This document shows positions 17,604 through 25,759 of a stretch of DNA of 41,001 bases, piece after piece. Under the pieces are notes generated by a model. That model was not told the DNA's origin. It ran no database searches and saw nothing but the letters and a program-made list of their open reading frames with translations. The stretch's first letter is position 1. The number at the start of each line of letters is the position of its first letter. Source of the DNA: a bacterium (GTDB lineage: Bacteria > Krumholzibacteriota > Krumholzibacteriia > LZORAL124-64-63); NCBI GenBank assembly GCA_016719645.1, contig JADJYS010000011.1, positions 1-41,001 on the forward strand, given 5' to 3'. Made by a program: the position numbers and the translations under genes.

Positions 17604-17631
17604 TTGCATCGCGCCGCGGTTTCGTTACCAT
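17604..17631 (+). promoter_or_regulatory. Promoter of the YkgJ-like/cysteine desulfurase pair
   Basis: TTGCAT (17604-17609), a 16-bp spacer and TACCAT (17626-17631) lie about 30 bases before the YkgJ-like start, back to back with the icmF promoter. Confidence 0.5.
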
Positions 17632-17660
17632 CGGATGAAACCCGCATCCCGGAGGATCCC

Positions 17661-18230
17661 ATGGCCGTCCGCCCCCCGACACCGAAGAAGCCCGTCTTCA
17701 AGGTCAGCAGCTGCGAGTGCGCGGACTGCCGGGCCGCCTGCCTGAACTCGCCGGGGTGGTTCCAGCCCGCCGAGGTGCCCCGGCTGGCGAAGCACCTGGG
17801 GCTGACGGTCGAGGAGACCTTCCGCCGGTACCTGGCCGTGGGCGTCACGCACACCACCGACGGCTCGCCGCGCCACGGGGTGATGCCGCACAAGCTGCGG
17901 GACCACAAGAAGCCGGGCGGCGTCTGGACGCTGCCGGAGCTGGCCGATCCCGGGCGCTGCATCTTCTTCGACCACGGCAAGTGCACGATCTACGGGGTGC
18001 GCCCCTACGAGTGCGCCCGCATGATCCACGGCCGCGAGAACGAGGCGGTGAAGCTGCGCCGCACGATCGTGAAGAACTGGACCGCCGAGGCCCTGGCCCC
18101 CTTCGCCAAGCTGACCAAGACCAAGCTGACCGGCGCGCCGCCGCCGCTGGGCTCGCGCCGACCCGGGACCGCGCCCGCGCGCGCGTCCGGCGGGAGGAAG
18201 CCGCCGGCGAAGCCGAAGGGCTCGTCGTGA
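17661..18230 (+). CDS. YkgJ-like cysteine-cluster protein
   Basis: A 189-residue protein of the YkgJ (CxxCxxCC) type, a family predicted to bind zinc or an iron-sulfur cluster. Seven cysteines stand out: Cys18, 20, 23 and 27 in SSCECADCRAAC, then Cys100 (PGRCIFF), Cys108 (HGKCTIYGVRPYEC) and Cys118. The C-R-I-F/C-x-I-Y-x-x-R-P-x-x-C pattern is the family signature. The tail (about 155-189) is basic, proline-rich and probably disordered. ATG 17661 has GGAGG five bases upstream. The stop overlaps the start of a cysteine desulfurase (GTGA), implying translational coupling and suggesting that the cluster here is assembled or repaired by that enzyme; this is inference. Confidence 0.8.
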   Translation: MAVRPPTPKKPVFKVSSCECADCRAACLNSPGWFQPAEVPRLAKHLGLTVEETFRRYLAVGVTHTTDGSPRHGVMPHKLRDHKKPGGVWTLPELADPGRCIFFDHGKCTIYGVRPYECARMIHGRENEAVKLRRTIVKNWTAEALAPFAKLTKTKLTGAPPPLGSRRPGTAPARASGGRKPPAKPKGSS

Positions 18231-19372
18231 CCTCGGTCCGGCCGATCTACCTGGACGCCAACGCCACGACGCCGCTGGACCCCCGCGTCGCGGCGGTCAT
18301 GCGCGACGCCCTGGATCTGTTCGGCAACCCCAGCAGCGGCCACGCCTACGGGCGCGAGGCCCACGCGGCCCTCGACCAGGCGCGCGCCCGGGTGGCGGAG
18401 CTGATCGGCTGCTCCCCCGCCGAGGTCGTGTTCACCAGCGGCGGCACCGAAGCCAACAACCACGCCCTGAAGGGCGCGGCCTGGGCGCGCGCCGGCCGCG
18501 GGCGGCACCTGGTGATCTCGGCGGTGGAGCACCCCGCCGTGCGGGGCCCGGCGGCCTGGCTCGCGGCGCGGGGCTGGGAGACGACGACGGTCCCGGTGGA
18601 CCGCGACGGCCGGGTCGACCCCGCGGACGTGGCGCGCGCCGTGCGCCCGGACACCGTCCTGGTCTCGGTCATGCACGCCAACAACGAGGTGGGCACGCTG
18701 CAGCCGATCGCGGAGATCGCCGGGATCGCCCGCGCGGCCGGGGCCCTGATGCACACCGACGCCGCCCAGTCCGCGGGCAAGGTCGCGGTGCGGGTCGGCG
18801 AGCTGGGCATCGACCTGCTGTCCCTGGCCGGGCACAAGCTGTACGGCCCGAAGGGCGTCGGCGCGCTCTACGTGCGCGGCGGCGTGGCGATCGAGAACCT
18901 GAGCCACGGCGCCGGCCACGAGGCGGGCCGCCGCCCGGGCACCGAGAGCGTCCTGCTGGCCGCGGGCCTGGGCGAGGCGGCGCGGATCGCGGCCGCGGAG
19001 CTGGGCGAGGAACTGCCGCGCCTGACCCGGCTGCGCGACCGCCTCGAAGCCGCCCTCGCCGCCGGCTGCCCCGACGCCGTGGTCCACGCCCGGGGGGCCG
19101 AGCGCCTGCCCAACACCCTGAGCATCGGCTTTCCGGGCGCGAGCGCCGACCGGCTGCTGGCGGCGCTGCCGGGCGTGGCCTGCTCCGCGGGCGCGGCCTG
19201 CCACGGCGGCGGCGCGGAGGTCTCGGCCGTCCTCGCGGCGATGGGCGCGCCGCGCGAGGCGGCCCTCGGCACGCTGCGCTTCTCCGTCGGCCGCTTCACC
19301 ACCCGCGAGGACGTCGATGGGGCCGTGCCTTTGATCCTGGCCGCCGTGGCCGCCGTCCGGAGCGGGCGCTGA
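18227..19372 (+). CDS. Cysteine desulfurase (NifS/IscS-like, PLP-dependent)
   Basis: The enzyme takes sulfur from cysteine as a persulfide for iron-sulfur or thio-cofactor assembly. Motifs appear in order: IYLDANATTPLDP, NPSSGHAYG, FTSGGTEANNHAL, SAVEHPAV, SVMHANNEVGTLQPI, HTDAAQSAGK, then SLAGHKLYGPKGVGALY with the PLP lysine, and CSAGAACHGGG with the catalytic cysteine. The PEST-free compact active-site loop and 381-residue length fit NifS/IscS-type enzymes. It starts at GTG 18227 overlapping the YkgJ-like stop. No IscU, IscA or SufBCD genes are nearby, so its sulfur acceptor is unknown. An eight-T tract follows at about 19385-19392. Confidence 0.9.
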   Translation: MTSVRPIYLDANATTPLDPRVAAVMRDALDLFGNPSSGHAYGREAHAALDQARARVAELIGCSPAEVVFTSGGTEANNHALKGAAWARAGRGRHLVISAVEHPAVRGPAAWLAARGWETTTVPVDRDGRVDPADVARAVRPDTVLVSVMHANNEVGTLQPIAEIAGIARAAGALMHTDAAQSAGKVAVRVGELGIDLLSLAGHKLYGPKGVGALYVRGGVAIENLSHGAGHEAGRRPGTESVLLAAGLGEAARIAAAELGEELPRLTRLRDRLEAALAAGCPDAVVHARGAERLPNTLSIGFPGASADRLLAALPGVACSAGAACHGGGAEVSAVLAAMGAPREAALGTLRFSVGRFTTREDVDGAVPLILAAVAAVRSGR

Positions 19373-19473
19373 GCGGCCACCCCGTTTTTTTTCCGGCGCG
19401 CGTCAACTTTTCCCGGTCTCCTGCGTGTCAAAGGTTCCGTATCCGCACGACCATGTGATCCGGGAGAACGACG

Positions 19474-22164
19474 ATGCCCCGACCGACACGGATCCCGCCC
19501 GCCGTCCGCCTGTCCCTGCTGCTGGTGGCCTCGCTCCTGGGCCTGGCGCTGGCCGTCTCGCGGGTGCGCGCGCAGGGCGGCCCGCCCGGCGGACCGGGGC
19601 GCGTCGAGGCCCGGCGGCTGACCGATCCCGTCCGCATCGACGGCGTCCTGGACGAGGCGGCCTGGCGGGAGCCCGCGGCCCCCACCCTGATCCAGAACGA
19701 GCCCGACAACGGGGCCCCGCCGCGCCAGCCCACCGACTGGTGGGTGGCCTACGACGACGAGGCGCTGTACGTCGCCGCCCGCCTGCACGAGAGCAGCCCC
19801 GACTCGATCCGCACGAGCCTCGGGCGCCGCGACAGCTGGCCGGAATCGGACTGGGTGTTCCTCAACCTCGACACCTACAACGACGACCGCAGCGGGTTCA
19901 CCTTCTCCGTGAACCCGTCCGGCGTCGTGGGCGACGGCCAGCTCTTCAACGACGGCGCCAGCGACAACACCTGGGACGGGGTCTGGGACTGCGCCACGCG
20001 GATCGACGCGGGCGGCTGGAACCTCGAGATCCGCATCCCGTTCTCGCAGCTGCGTTTCCCCGACGCGCCGCAGCAGGTCTGGGGGATCAACTTCTCGCGC
20101 CGCTACCTGCGCTGCGGCGGCCGCGAGGAGCTCTTCCACCGGCCGCGCCAGGAGTCCGGCTACCAGTCCCGCTTCCCCGACCTGGTGGGCATCGCCGGCG
20201 TGCAGCCGGTGCGCGAGGTCGAGGCGCTGGTCTACGGCACGACCCGCGGCCGGTTCGAGGAAGTCGACCCCGGCGACCCCTTCCGCTCCACGCGCGAGAT
20301 CGACGCCGACGCCGGCCTGGACCTGCGCTACCGCCTCACCAACGACCTGGCGGTCTCGGCCACGTTCAATCCCGACTTCGGCCAGGTCGAGGTCGACCCC
20401 GCCGTGGTGAACCTGTCCGATGCCGAGACCTACTACCCCGAGAAGCGCCCCTTCTTCGTCGAGGACACCGGGGCCTTCCGCTTCGGGCGCGAGGGCACCA
20501 CCAGCACCTGGAACTTCAACTGGAGCGACCCGACGCCGCTGCACAGCCGGCGCATCGGACGCGCGCCGCAGCTGGCGCTCGGCGACCACGACCACGCCGA
20601 CGTCCCCGGCGCGGCGACCATCCTGGGCGCGGCGCGCCTCGGCGGCACGGTGGGCGGCACGCGGGTGGGGGCGATGAGCGCGCTGACCGCCGGCGAGAAC
20701 GCGCGGCTGTCGACCGGCGGCATCGCGGGCGAGCAGCTCGTCGAGCCGCGCACCAGCTACAACGCCCTGCGCCTGCAGCGCACCGCCGACGGCGGCCGGC
20801 GCGGCCTGGGCCTGATGGCCACCGGCGTGCTGCGCGGCCTCGGCGACCCCGCGGCCCGCGACCAGCTCGTCGCGCGGGCGTGGACGCTGGGCCTGGACGG
20901 CTGGACGCGCCTGGACGCCGGCGGCACCTGGGCGCTGCGCGGCTACCTGATGGGGTCGCGCCTCGACGGTTCGGCGCCGGCGCTGGACCTGGTCCAGCGC
21001 TCTTCGCGGCGCTACTACCAGCGGCCGGACGCGGACTACCTCGGCTACGACCCGGCGCGCACCGCCCTGTCGGGCTGGATGGGGCGCGCCCTGCTCAACA
21101 AGGAGAAGGGGGCGGTCACGCTGAACGCGTCGCTCGGCGCGGTGTCGCCCGGCTTCGAGATCAACGACCTGGGCTGGCTGTCCCGCTCCGACCGCGTCAA
21201 CACGCACCTGGCGGCGGGCTACCGCTGGACCGAGCCGACGCGCCTGTTCCGCGACCGCTCGCTGACCCTGGCCGGCTACCGCACCTGGGATTTCGGCGGC
21301 CGGCCCGAGGACGTGGGGCTCGGCGTCTTCGCGGGCTGCACCTTCGCCAACTACTGGGGTTGCGACGGGCAGGTCTTCGCCTCGCCGGACCGCTACTCGA
21401 ACAGCTACACGCGCGGCGGCCCGCGCATGGTCGTGCCGACCTTCGCCAGCGCCGACATCTCGTGCTACACCGACTCGCGCCGCGCCGTGACCGCCAGCCT
21501 CGGCGGCGGCTACGGCGAGGTCACCGACAGCAGCGTCTACTGGAACCTGTGGACCGAGATCGCCGCGCGGCCCTCCGACGCGCTGCGGCTGACGTTCTCC
21601 CCGTCGTACATCGTCACCCACGAGGCGACGCAGTGGGTGGCGCGCGAGCCCGACCCGCTGATGGCCGCCACCTACGGCACGCGCTACGTCTTCGCCTGGA
21701 TGGACATGCAGCAGCTCTCCCTGACCACGCGCGTGGACTGGACCTTCACGCCCGACCTGACGCTGCAGACCTACGTGCAGCCCCTGTTCGCCGTCGGCCG
21801 CTACCAGGGCCTGAAGGAGTTCCAGCGCCCCAGCACCTACGACTTCGCCGTCTACGGCCGCGACGGCGGCTCCACGCTGGCGCGCGGCGACGACGGCTCC
21901 TACCTCGTGGACCCCGACGGCGACGGGCCGGCCGCCGCCTTCGCGGTCGCGGACCCGGACTTCAACCTCAAGTCGCTGCAGGTGAACCTCGTGCTGCGCT
22001 GGGAGTACGACCCGGGCTCCACGTTCTACCTGGCCTGGACCCAGGGCCGCGCGAACTTCGACGACCCCGGCAACCTGGACCTGCGCCGCGACGTGCGCTC
22101 GCTGCTGGAGTCCCCGGGCGACGACATCGTGATGGTCAAGGTCACGCGGCGCTTCGGCCTCTAG
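19474..22164 (+). CDS. DUF5916 outer-membrane protein with N-terminal CBM9-like domain
   Basis: A signal peptide ends near residue 34 (SRVRAQG). Residues about 42-230 form a CBM9/DOMON-like sandwich (PVRIDGVLDEAAW, WWVAYDDEALYVAARLHE, WVFLNLDTYNDDRSGFTFSVNPSG, WNLEIRIPFSQLRFP). The remainder, from about 260, is the DUF5916 region with the hallmark FNPDFGQVEVDPAVVNLSD and ETYYPEKRPFFVEDTGAFRFG, then many alternating strands typical of a beta-barrel, ending in strand-like residues RRFGL. In FCB-group bacteria such proteins are common outer-membrane proteins of unknown substrate. ATG 19474 has GGGAG upstream. The gene is intact at 896 residues. Ligand, possibly a carbohydrate, is unknown. Confidence 0.85.
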   Translation: MPRPTRIPPAVRLSLLLVASLLGLALAVSRVRAQGGPPGGPGRVEARRLTDPVRIDGVLDEAAWREPAAPTLIQNEPDNGAPPRQPTDWWVAYDDEALYVAARLHESSPDSIRTSLGRRDSWPESDWVFLNLDTYNDDRSGFTFSVNPSGVVGDGQLFNDGASDNTWDGVWDCATRIDAGGWNLEIRIPFSQLRFPDAPQQVWGINFSRRYLRCGGREELFHRPRQESGYQSRFPDLVGIAGVQPVREVEALVYGTTRGRFEEVDPGDPFRSTREIDADAGLDLRYRLTNDLAVSATFNPDFGQVEVDPAVVNLSDAETYYPEKRPFFVEDTGAFRFGREGTTSTWNFNWSDPTPLHSRRIGRAPQLALGDHDHADVPGAATILGAARLGGTVGGTRVGAMSALTAGENARLSTGGIAGEQLVEPRTSYNALRLQRTADGGRRGLGLMATGVLRGLGDPAARDQLVARAWTLGLDGWTRLDAGGTWALRGYLMGSRLDGSAPALDLVQRSSRRYYQRPDADYLGYDPARTALSGWMGRALLNKEKGAVTLNASLGAVSPGFEINDLGWLSRSDRVNTHLAAGYRWTEPTRLFRDRSLTLAGYRTWDFGGRPEDVGLGVFAGCTFANYWGCDGQVFASPDRYSNSYTRGGPRMVVPTFASADISCYTDSRRAVTASLGGGYGEVTDSSVYWNLWTEIAARPSDALRLTFSPSYIVTHEATQWVAREPDPLMAATYGTRYVFAWMDMQQLSLTTRVDWTFTPDLTLQTYVQPLFAVGRYQGLKEFQRPSTYDFAVYGRDGGSTLARGDDGSYLVDPDGDGPAAAFAVADPDFNLKSLQVNLVLRWEYDPGSTFYLAWTQGRANFDDPGNLDLRRDVRSLLESPGDDIVMVKVTRRFGL

Positions 22165-22218
22165 CCCGGCGCCCAGACTCCGCTGGCGCGGCCGCGGCCC
22201 GGCGCGTACGATGCGGCC

Positions 22219-23217
22219 ATGACACGCGCGACGGCATTCACCGCGGCGGCCGGCGTCCGCACGCCCCTGATCTGCGGGCCGATGTTCCCCTGCAGCAACC
22301 CCGAGCTGGTGGCCGCCGTCTCGGCGGCCGGCGGCCTCGGCGTGGTGCAGCCGATGTCGCTGACGTCGGTGCACGGCTGGGATTTCCGGGACGGACTGCG
22401 CCGGATCCGCGAGCTGTCGGGCGGCGCCCCGGTCGGGTTGAACGTCCTGCTCGAGCACGGCTTCCGGCGCTACCAGCGGCGGCTGGACGCGTGGATCGAC
22501 ATCGCGCTGGAAGAGGACGTGCGCTTCTTCCTGACCGCCCTGGGCCACCCGCGCGCGATCGTGGCGCGCATCCACGCCGCGGGCGGGCTCGTCTACCACG
22601 ACGTGACGGGCCGGGGCTTCGCCGCCAAGGCCGTGGACGCCGGCGTCGACGGGCTGATCTGCGTCAACGACCGCGCGGGCGGGCACGCGGGGCGCCGCTC
22701 GCGCGACCGCCTGTTCGCGGAGCTGTCGGGCTACGGGCTGCCCCTGGTCTGCGCCGGCGGCGTCGGCACGCCCGCGGAGTTCCGCGCGGCCCTGGACCTG
22801 GGCTACGCCGCGGTGCAGTGCGGCACGCGCTTCATCGCCGCCGACGAGTGCACGGCCCACGCCGACTACAAGGCGGCCATCCTGGCCGCCCGCGCCGCCG
22901 ACATCGTGCTGACCGAGAAGCTCACCGGCGTGCCGGTGTCGGTGATCCGCACCCCGACGATCGACCGGCTCGGCCTGGAGGCCGGCGGCCTCGCCAAGCG
23001 CCTGCTGCGCCACCCCCGCACCAAGAAGTGGATGCGCGCCTGGTACCTGGGCCGCTCGCTGCGCCGGCTGCCCGCGGCCGCGCGCGAGGGCGGCGCCTAC
23101 CGCGACCTGTGGCAGGCGGGGCGCAGCGTCGAGGGGATCGACGCGGTGCTGCCGGCGGGAGAGATCGTGCGCCGCTTCGCGGCGGCGCTGGACGATGGGC
23201 GTCCGGGGGCGACGTGA
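22219..23217 (+). CDS. Nitronate monooxygenase-like flavin-dependent oxidoreductase
   Basis: A 332-residue FMN-binding TIM barrel of the 2-nitropropane dioxygenase/nitronate monooxygenase superfamily. Visible family features are the N-terminal TPLICGPMFPCSNPELVAAVSAAGGLGVV, NVLLEHGF, the FMN-binding loop DRAGGHAGRRS (the G-G-H-x-G signature), PLVCAGGVGTPAEFRAALDLG and VQCGTRFIAADEC. The last 80 residues form a basic helical extension. Nitronate detoxification is the best-known activity, but the superfamily also contains enoyl reductases, so the substrate is open. Its TGA overlaps the next start as GTGA. Confidence 0.82.
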   Translation: MTRATAFTAAAGVRTPLICGPMFPCSNPELVAAVSAAGGLGVVQPMSLTSVHGWDFRDGLRRIRELSGGAPVGLNVLLEHGFRRYQRRLDAWIDIALEEDVRFFLTALGHPRAIVARIHAAGGLVYHDVTGRGFAAKAVDAGVDGLICVNDRAGGHAGRRSRDRLFAELSGYGLPLVCAGGVGTPAEFRAALDLGYAAVQCGTRFIAADECTAHADYKAAILAARAADIVLTEKLTGVPVSVIRTPTIDRLGLEAGGLAKRLLRHPRTKKWMRAWYLGRSLRRLPAAAREGGAYRDLWQAGRSVEGIDAVLPAGEIVRRFAAALDDGRPGAT

Positions 23218-23612
23218 GGATCCTCTGCTCCTACTGCAGCGCCGCGAAGCGCGAGGACGACGGCCTGCTGCCCGCCGTCGAGCGCTACCTCAGCGCGCGC
23301 CTGCGCGTCCTGTGGCTGCGGGGCCGCGCGCAGGGCACGCCCCTGTTCATCCTCTCGGGCGAGTTCGGCCTGCTCGGCGCCGAGGAGCCCATCCCCTGGT
23401 ACGACCACCTGCTGTCGCCCGAGGAGGCCGCGCCCCTGGCCGCCGGCGTGGCGGCGCGCCTGCGCGAGCTGGGAGTCGAGCGCGTGGAGTACCACACGGC
23501 GCCCCTGGCGGCGGCGCCCGCGGTGCGCCCCTACTTCGAGGCGATCAGCGCGGCCTGCGCGGCGGCCGGCGCCGCCCTGGACCTCATGATCCTACCCGGC
23601 GACCTGCCCTGA
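23214..23612 (+). CDS. Small DUF6884-like protein
   Basis: A 132-residue cytosolic protein starting at GTG 23214, overlapping the flavoprotein stop by four bases, so it is probably translationally coupled. It begins MRILCSYCSAAKREDDGLLPA and contains LFILSGEFGLLGAEEPIPWYDHLL, the S-x-x-x-G-L-L...P-x-x-Y-D arrangement of DUF6884-type proteins, which are distantly related to YaaA-like folds and have no settled function. No signal peptide or membrane segment. Its last 21 bases overlap the convergent pgeF 3' end. A joint role with the flavoprotein is inferred only from coupling. Confidence 0.65.
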   Translation: MRILCSYCSAAKREDDGLLPAVERYLSARLRVLWLRGRAQGTPLFILSGEFGLLGAEEPIPWYDHLLSPEEAAPLAAGVAARLRELGVERVEYHTAPLAAAPAVRPYFEAISAACAAAGAALDLMILPGDLP

Positions 23613-24374
23613 ACGCACGGCCCCGATCACCGCCGCGTAGCGGCCCGCCGCCGCCCCCTCCCGCCGGTAGCTGAAGAAGAGATCGTTGCGGCAGAGCGAG
23701 CACAGCCCCGCCGTGACGATCGCCCCGTCGCGCAGGCCGGCCTCGCGCAGCTGGTCGCGGTTGGCGGCCCACAGGTCGAAGTGCAGGGCGCCCTCGCGCT
23801 CGCGGAAGAAGGCGGCGGCGCCGGGGCCCAGTTCCTTCAGGGCGCGGTCGCGCACCTCCTCGCCCACCTCGTAGCAGCAGGGCCCGGCCGAGGGCGCGAT
23901 CCCCGCGCGCAGGCGCGCCGGGTCGGCCCCGGACTGCGCGAGCGCGGCGAGCAGCCGCACGGTGATCCGCTGCACCGTCGAGCGCCAGGAGGCGTGGGCC
24001 ACGCCCCAGACCGCCGAGCCGTCGGGCCGCTCGCCGGCCACCAGCACCAGGGGGCAGTCGGCGCTGCGGGCCATGACGCCGAGGCCGGGGCGGTCGGACC
24101 ACAGGGCGTCGCCGGGGCCCGCGTAGCCGGGGGCGTCGGCGTGCAGCACGGCGTCGCCGTGGACCTGGAACGCCCAGGCGGCGCCGTCGAGGCCCAGCGC
24201 GACGGCCAGCGCCCCGGCCGGCGCGGCGTGCGCGGGGTGGTGGGAGGGCTCGTCGCCGAGGTCGGGACCGTCGCGCGTGGTCACGGCGTGCACCAGGCCG
24301 GGCGCGTCGAGGTGGGGGAAGCCGCCGCGGCGGCGGCCCAGGCCGTCGTCGGCCAGCACGAAGCCGCCGCTCAC
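23592..24374 (-). CDS. pgeF: Peptidoglycan editing factor PgeF (YfiH/laccase-domain family)
   Basis: PgeF is known to remove wrongly incorporated residues such as L-Ser from UDP-MurNAc, correcting MurC mistakes; older annotations call it polyphenol oxidase. Family marks are FQVHGDAV, GVMARSADCPLVLVAG (Cys ligand), VWGVAHASWRSTVQRI (His ligand), APSAGPCCYEVGEEV and the C-terminal LCSLCRNDLFFSYRREG (family consensus C-T-x-x-x-x-x-F-F-S-Y-R-R). GTG 24374 overlaps the TGA of the upstream MurC-like gene (GTGA), so the two are translationally coupled. Length is 260 residues, normal. The overlap with the convergent gene at 23592-23612 is unusual but small. Confidence 0.9.
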   Translation of the reverse strand: MSGGFVLADDGLGRRRGGFPHLDAPGLVHAVTTRDGPDLGDEPSHHPAHAAPAGALAVALGLDGAAWAFQVHGDAVLHADAPGYAGPGDALWSDRPGLGVMARSADCPLVLVAGERPDGSAVWGVAHASWRSTVQRITVRLLAALAQSGADPARLRAGIAPSAGPCCYEVGEEVRDRALKELGPGAAAFFREREGALHFDLWAANRDQLREAGLRDGAIVTAGLCSLCRNDLFFSYRREGAAAGRYAAVIGAVRSGQVAG

Positions 24375-25759
24375 GCCTCCCCTCCCGGCGCGGCGGCCAC
24401 CGCGGCCAGGACGTCGCGCGCCAGGCCGGTGAGCGAGGGGTCGCGCGCGCCCATCACCAGCACCAGGTCGCCCGCGCGGGCTTCGGCGGCGATCAGCCGC
24501 GGCAGGTCGGCGCGGTCGGGCGCGAAGCGGGCGTCGCGCCCGGCGGTCCGGATCCCGCGCGCGAGGTCCTGCGAGGAGATGTCGCGGGTCACGGTGCCGC
24601 CGGCGAAGAAGATCTCCGGCAGCCAGAGCACGTCGTCGGGCGCGAGGGCGCCGGCGAAGGCGGCGACGAGGTCGTCGCGCAGGAAGCGCGTGGGGCCGAA
24701 GCCGTGGGGCTGGAAGACGGCGAGGACCCGGCCGCCGCGCAGGTGGCCCGCGGCCAGCGCCGCGCGCAGCTTGTCCGGGTTGTGGGCGAAGTCGTCGACG
24801 ACCGTCACGCCGCGCGCGGCGCCCAGGGTCCGGAAGCGACGGGCCACGCCGCGGAAGTCCCGCAGCGCGTCGGCGATCTGCGGCAGGGAGGCCCCGGCCG
24901 CGGCGGCCGCCGCGGTCGCCGCCAGCGCGTTGAGCACGTCGTGGCGGCCGGGGGTCGGCAGCGCGAACTCCGTGCCGCCGACGCGGAAGCGCGAACCGTC
25001 GGGCCGCAGCTCGACCGCCTCGGCCCTGAACTCCGCGCCCGCCCCGAACCCGAAGCGCGCATCGGGCCGGAACTCGTCGAGGTTCGCGTCCTCGCCGCAG
25101 ATCAGCGGCCCCGCCGTGCGCTCGCGGAAGGTGCGGAACATCGCCGCCACCTCGGCGGTCTCCTTGTGGTCGCGCTGCAGGTTGAGCACCACGCCGCACC
25201 AGGGCTCGTAGCGCACCAGGCTGCCGTCGCTCTCGTCGGCCTCGACGACCAGCAGGTCGCCCCGCGGATCCGCCCAGGCGTTGCCGGGCAGGCCGCGCTC
25301 CTCCAGCTCGACCAGGGCGCCGCCGGTGATCACCGACGGCTGCAGCCCGGCGCCGCGCAGGGCGGCGAAGGTCATGGCCACGACCGTCGACTTGCCGCTG
25401 GTCCCGGTGACGGCGATCGTGCGCCGCGCCTTCACGAAGCGGGCCAGCAGCTCGCTGCGGTGCAGCAGCGGCACCCCCCGCTCGCGGGCGACCCGGATGT
25501 CGGGATTGTCCTGTTCCACGGCGGTCGAGACCACGACCTCGTCGCAGCCGGAAGCCGCGCCGGTGCCGTCCTGGGGCAGGATCGCGATCCCGGCGGCGGC
25601 CAGCGCGGCGCGCAGGCCGGCGTTGCCGCCACGATCGAAGTCGCGGTCGCTGCCGCTGACGCGGCCGCCGCACGCGGCGTGGTAGAATGCCAGCGCGGAC
25701 ATGCCGCTGCCCCCGACCCCGACGAAGTGGTAGGCGGCCGGTCGTTCAGGCGATGACAA
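24371..25759 (-). CDS. murC: MurC-like UDP-N-acetylmuramate ligase with variant P-loop
   Basis: A 462-residue Mur ligase. The N-terminal Rossmann domain opens with YHFVGVGGSGMSALAFYHA, the MurC/Mpl-type UDP-sugar site. The ATP site at 119-125 reads GTSGKST, where MurC and Mpl normally have GTHGKTT, so the conserved His is Ser. The central domain has VVEADESDGSLVRYEP and LNLQRDHKE, the ligase C-terminal domain VTVVDDFAHNPDKLRAAL and VFQPHGFGPTRFL, all as in MurC. ATG 25759 lies 14 bases inside the upstream L,D-transpeptidase gene. It is not in a division/cell-wall cluster; together with pgeF and ldt this may be a second MurC or a dedicated paralogue. True MurC or Mpl function cannot be separated here. 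Confidence 0.8.
   Translation of the reverse strand: MSSPERPAAYHFVGVGGSGMSALAFYHAACGGRVSGSDRDFDRGGNAGLRAALAAAGIAILPQDGTGAASGCDEVVVSTAVEQDNPDIRVARERGVPLLHRSELLARFVKARRTIAVTGTSGKSTVVAMTFAALRGAGLQPSVITGGALVELEERGLPGNAWADPRGDLLVVEADESDGSLVRYEPWCGVVLNLQRDHKETAEVAAMFRTFRERTAGPLICGEDANLDEFRPDARFGFGAGAEFRAEAVELRPDGSRFRVGGTEFALPTPGRHDVLNALAATAAAAAAGASLPQIADALRDFRGVARRFRTLGAARGVTVVDDFAHNPDKLRAALAAGHLRGGRVLAVFQPHGFGPTRFLRDDLVAAFAGALAPDDVLWLPEIFFAGGTVTRDISSQDLARGIRTAGRDARFAPDRADLPRLIAAEARAGDLVLVMGARDPSLTGLARDVLAAVAAAPGGEA

Noticed and set aside
14146..17745. A 1199-residue open frame on the plus strand opposite icmF
   Set aside because: It is rich in Ala, Val, Arg and Gly with no domain and is the antisense shadow of a complete, motif-rich IcmF; such frames are expected at this GC content.
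19373..19473. Eight-T tract after the cysteine desulfurase as an intrinsic terminator
   Set aside because: No convincing stable hairpin directly precedes the T-run, so it is noted in the gene entry only.
18868..23013. A 1381-residue open frame on the minus strand
   Set aside because: It runs opposite three well-supported plus-strand genes and has low-complexity composition.
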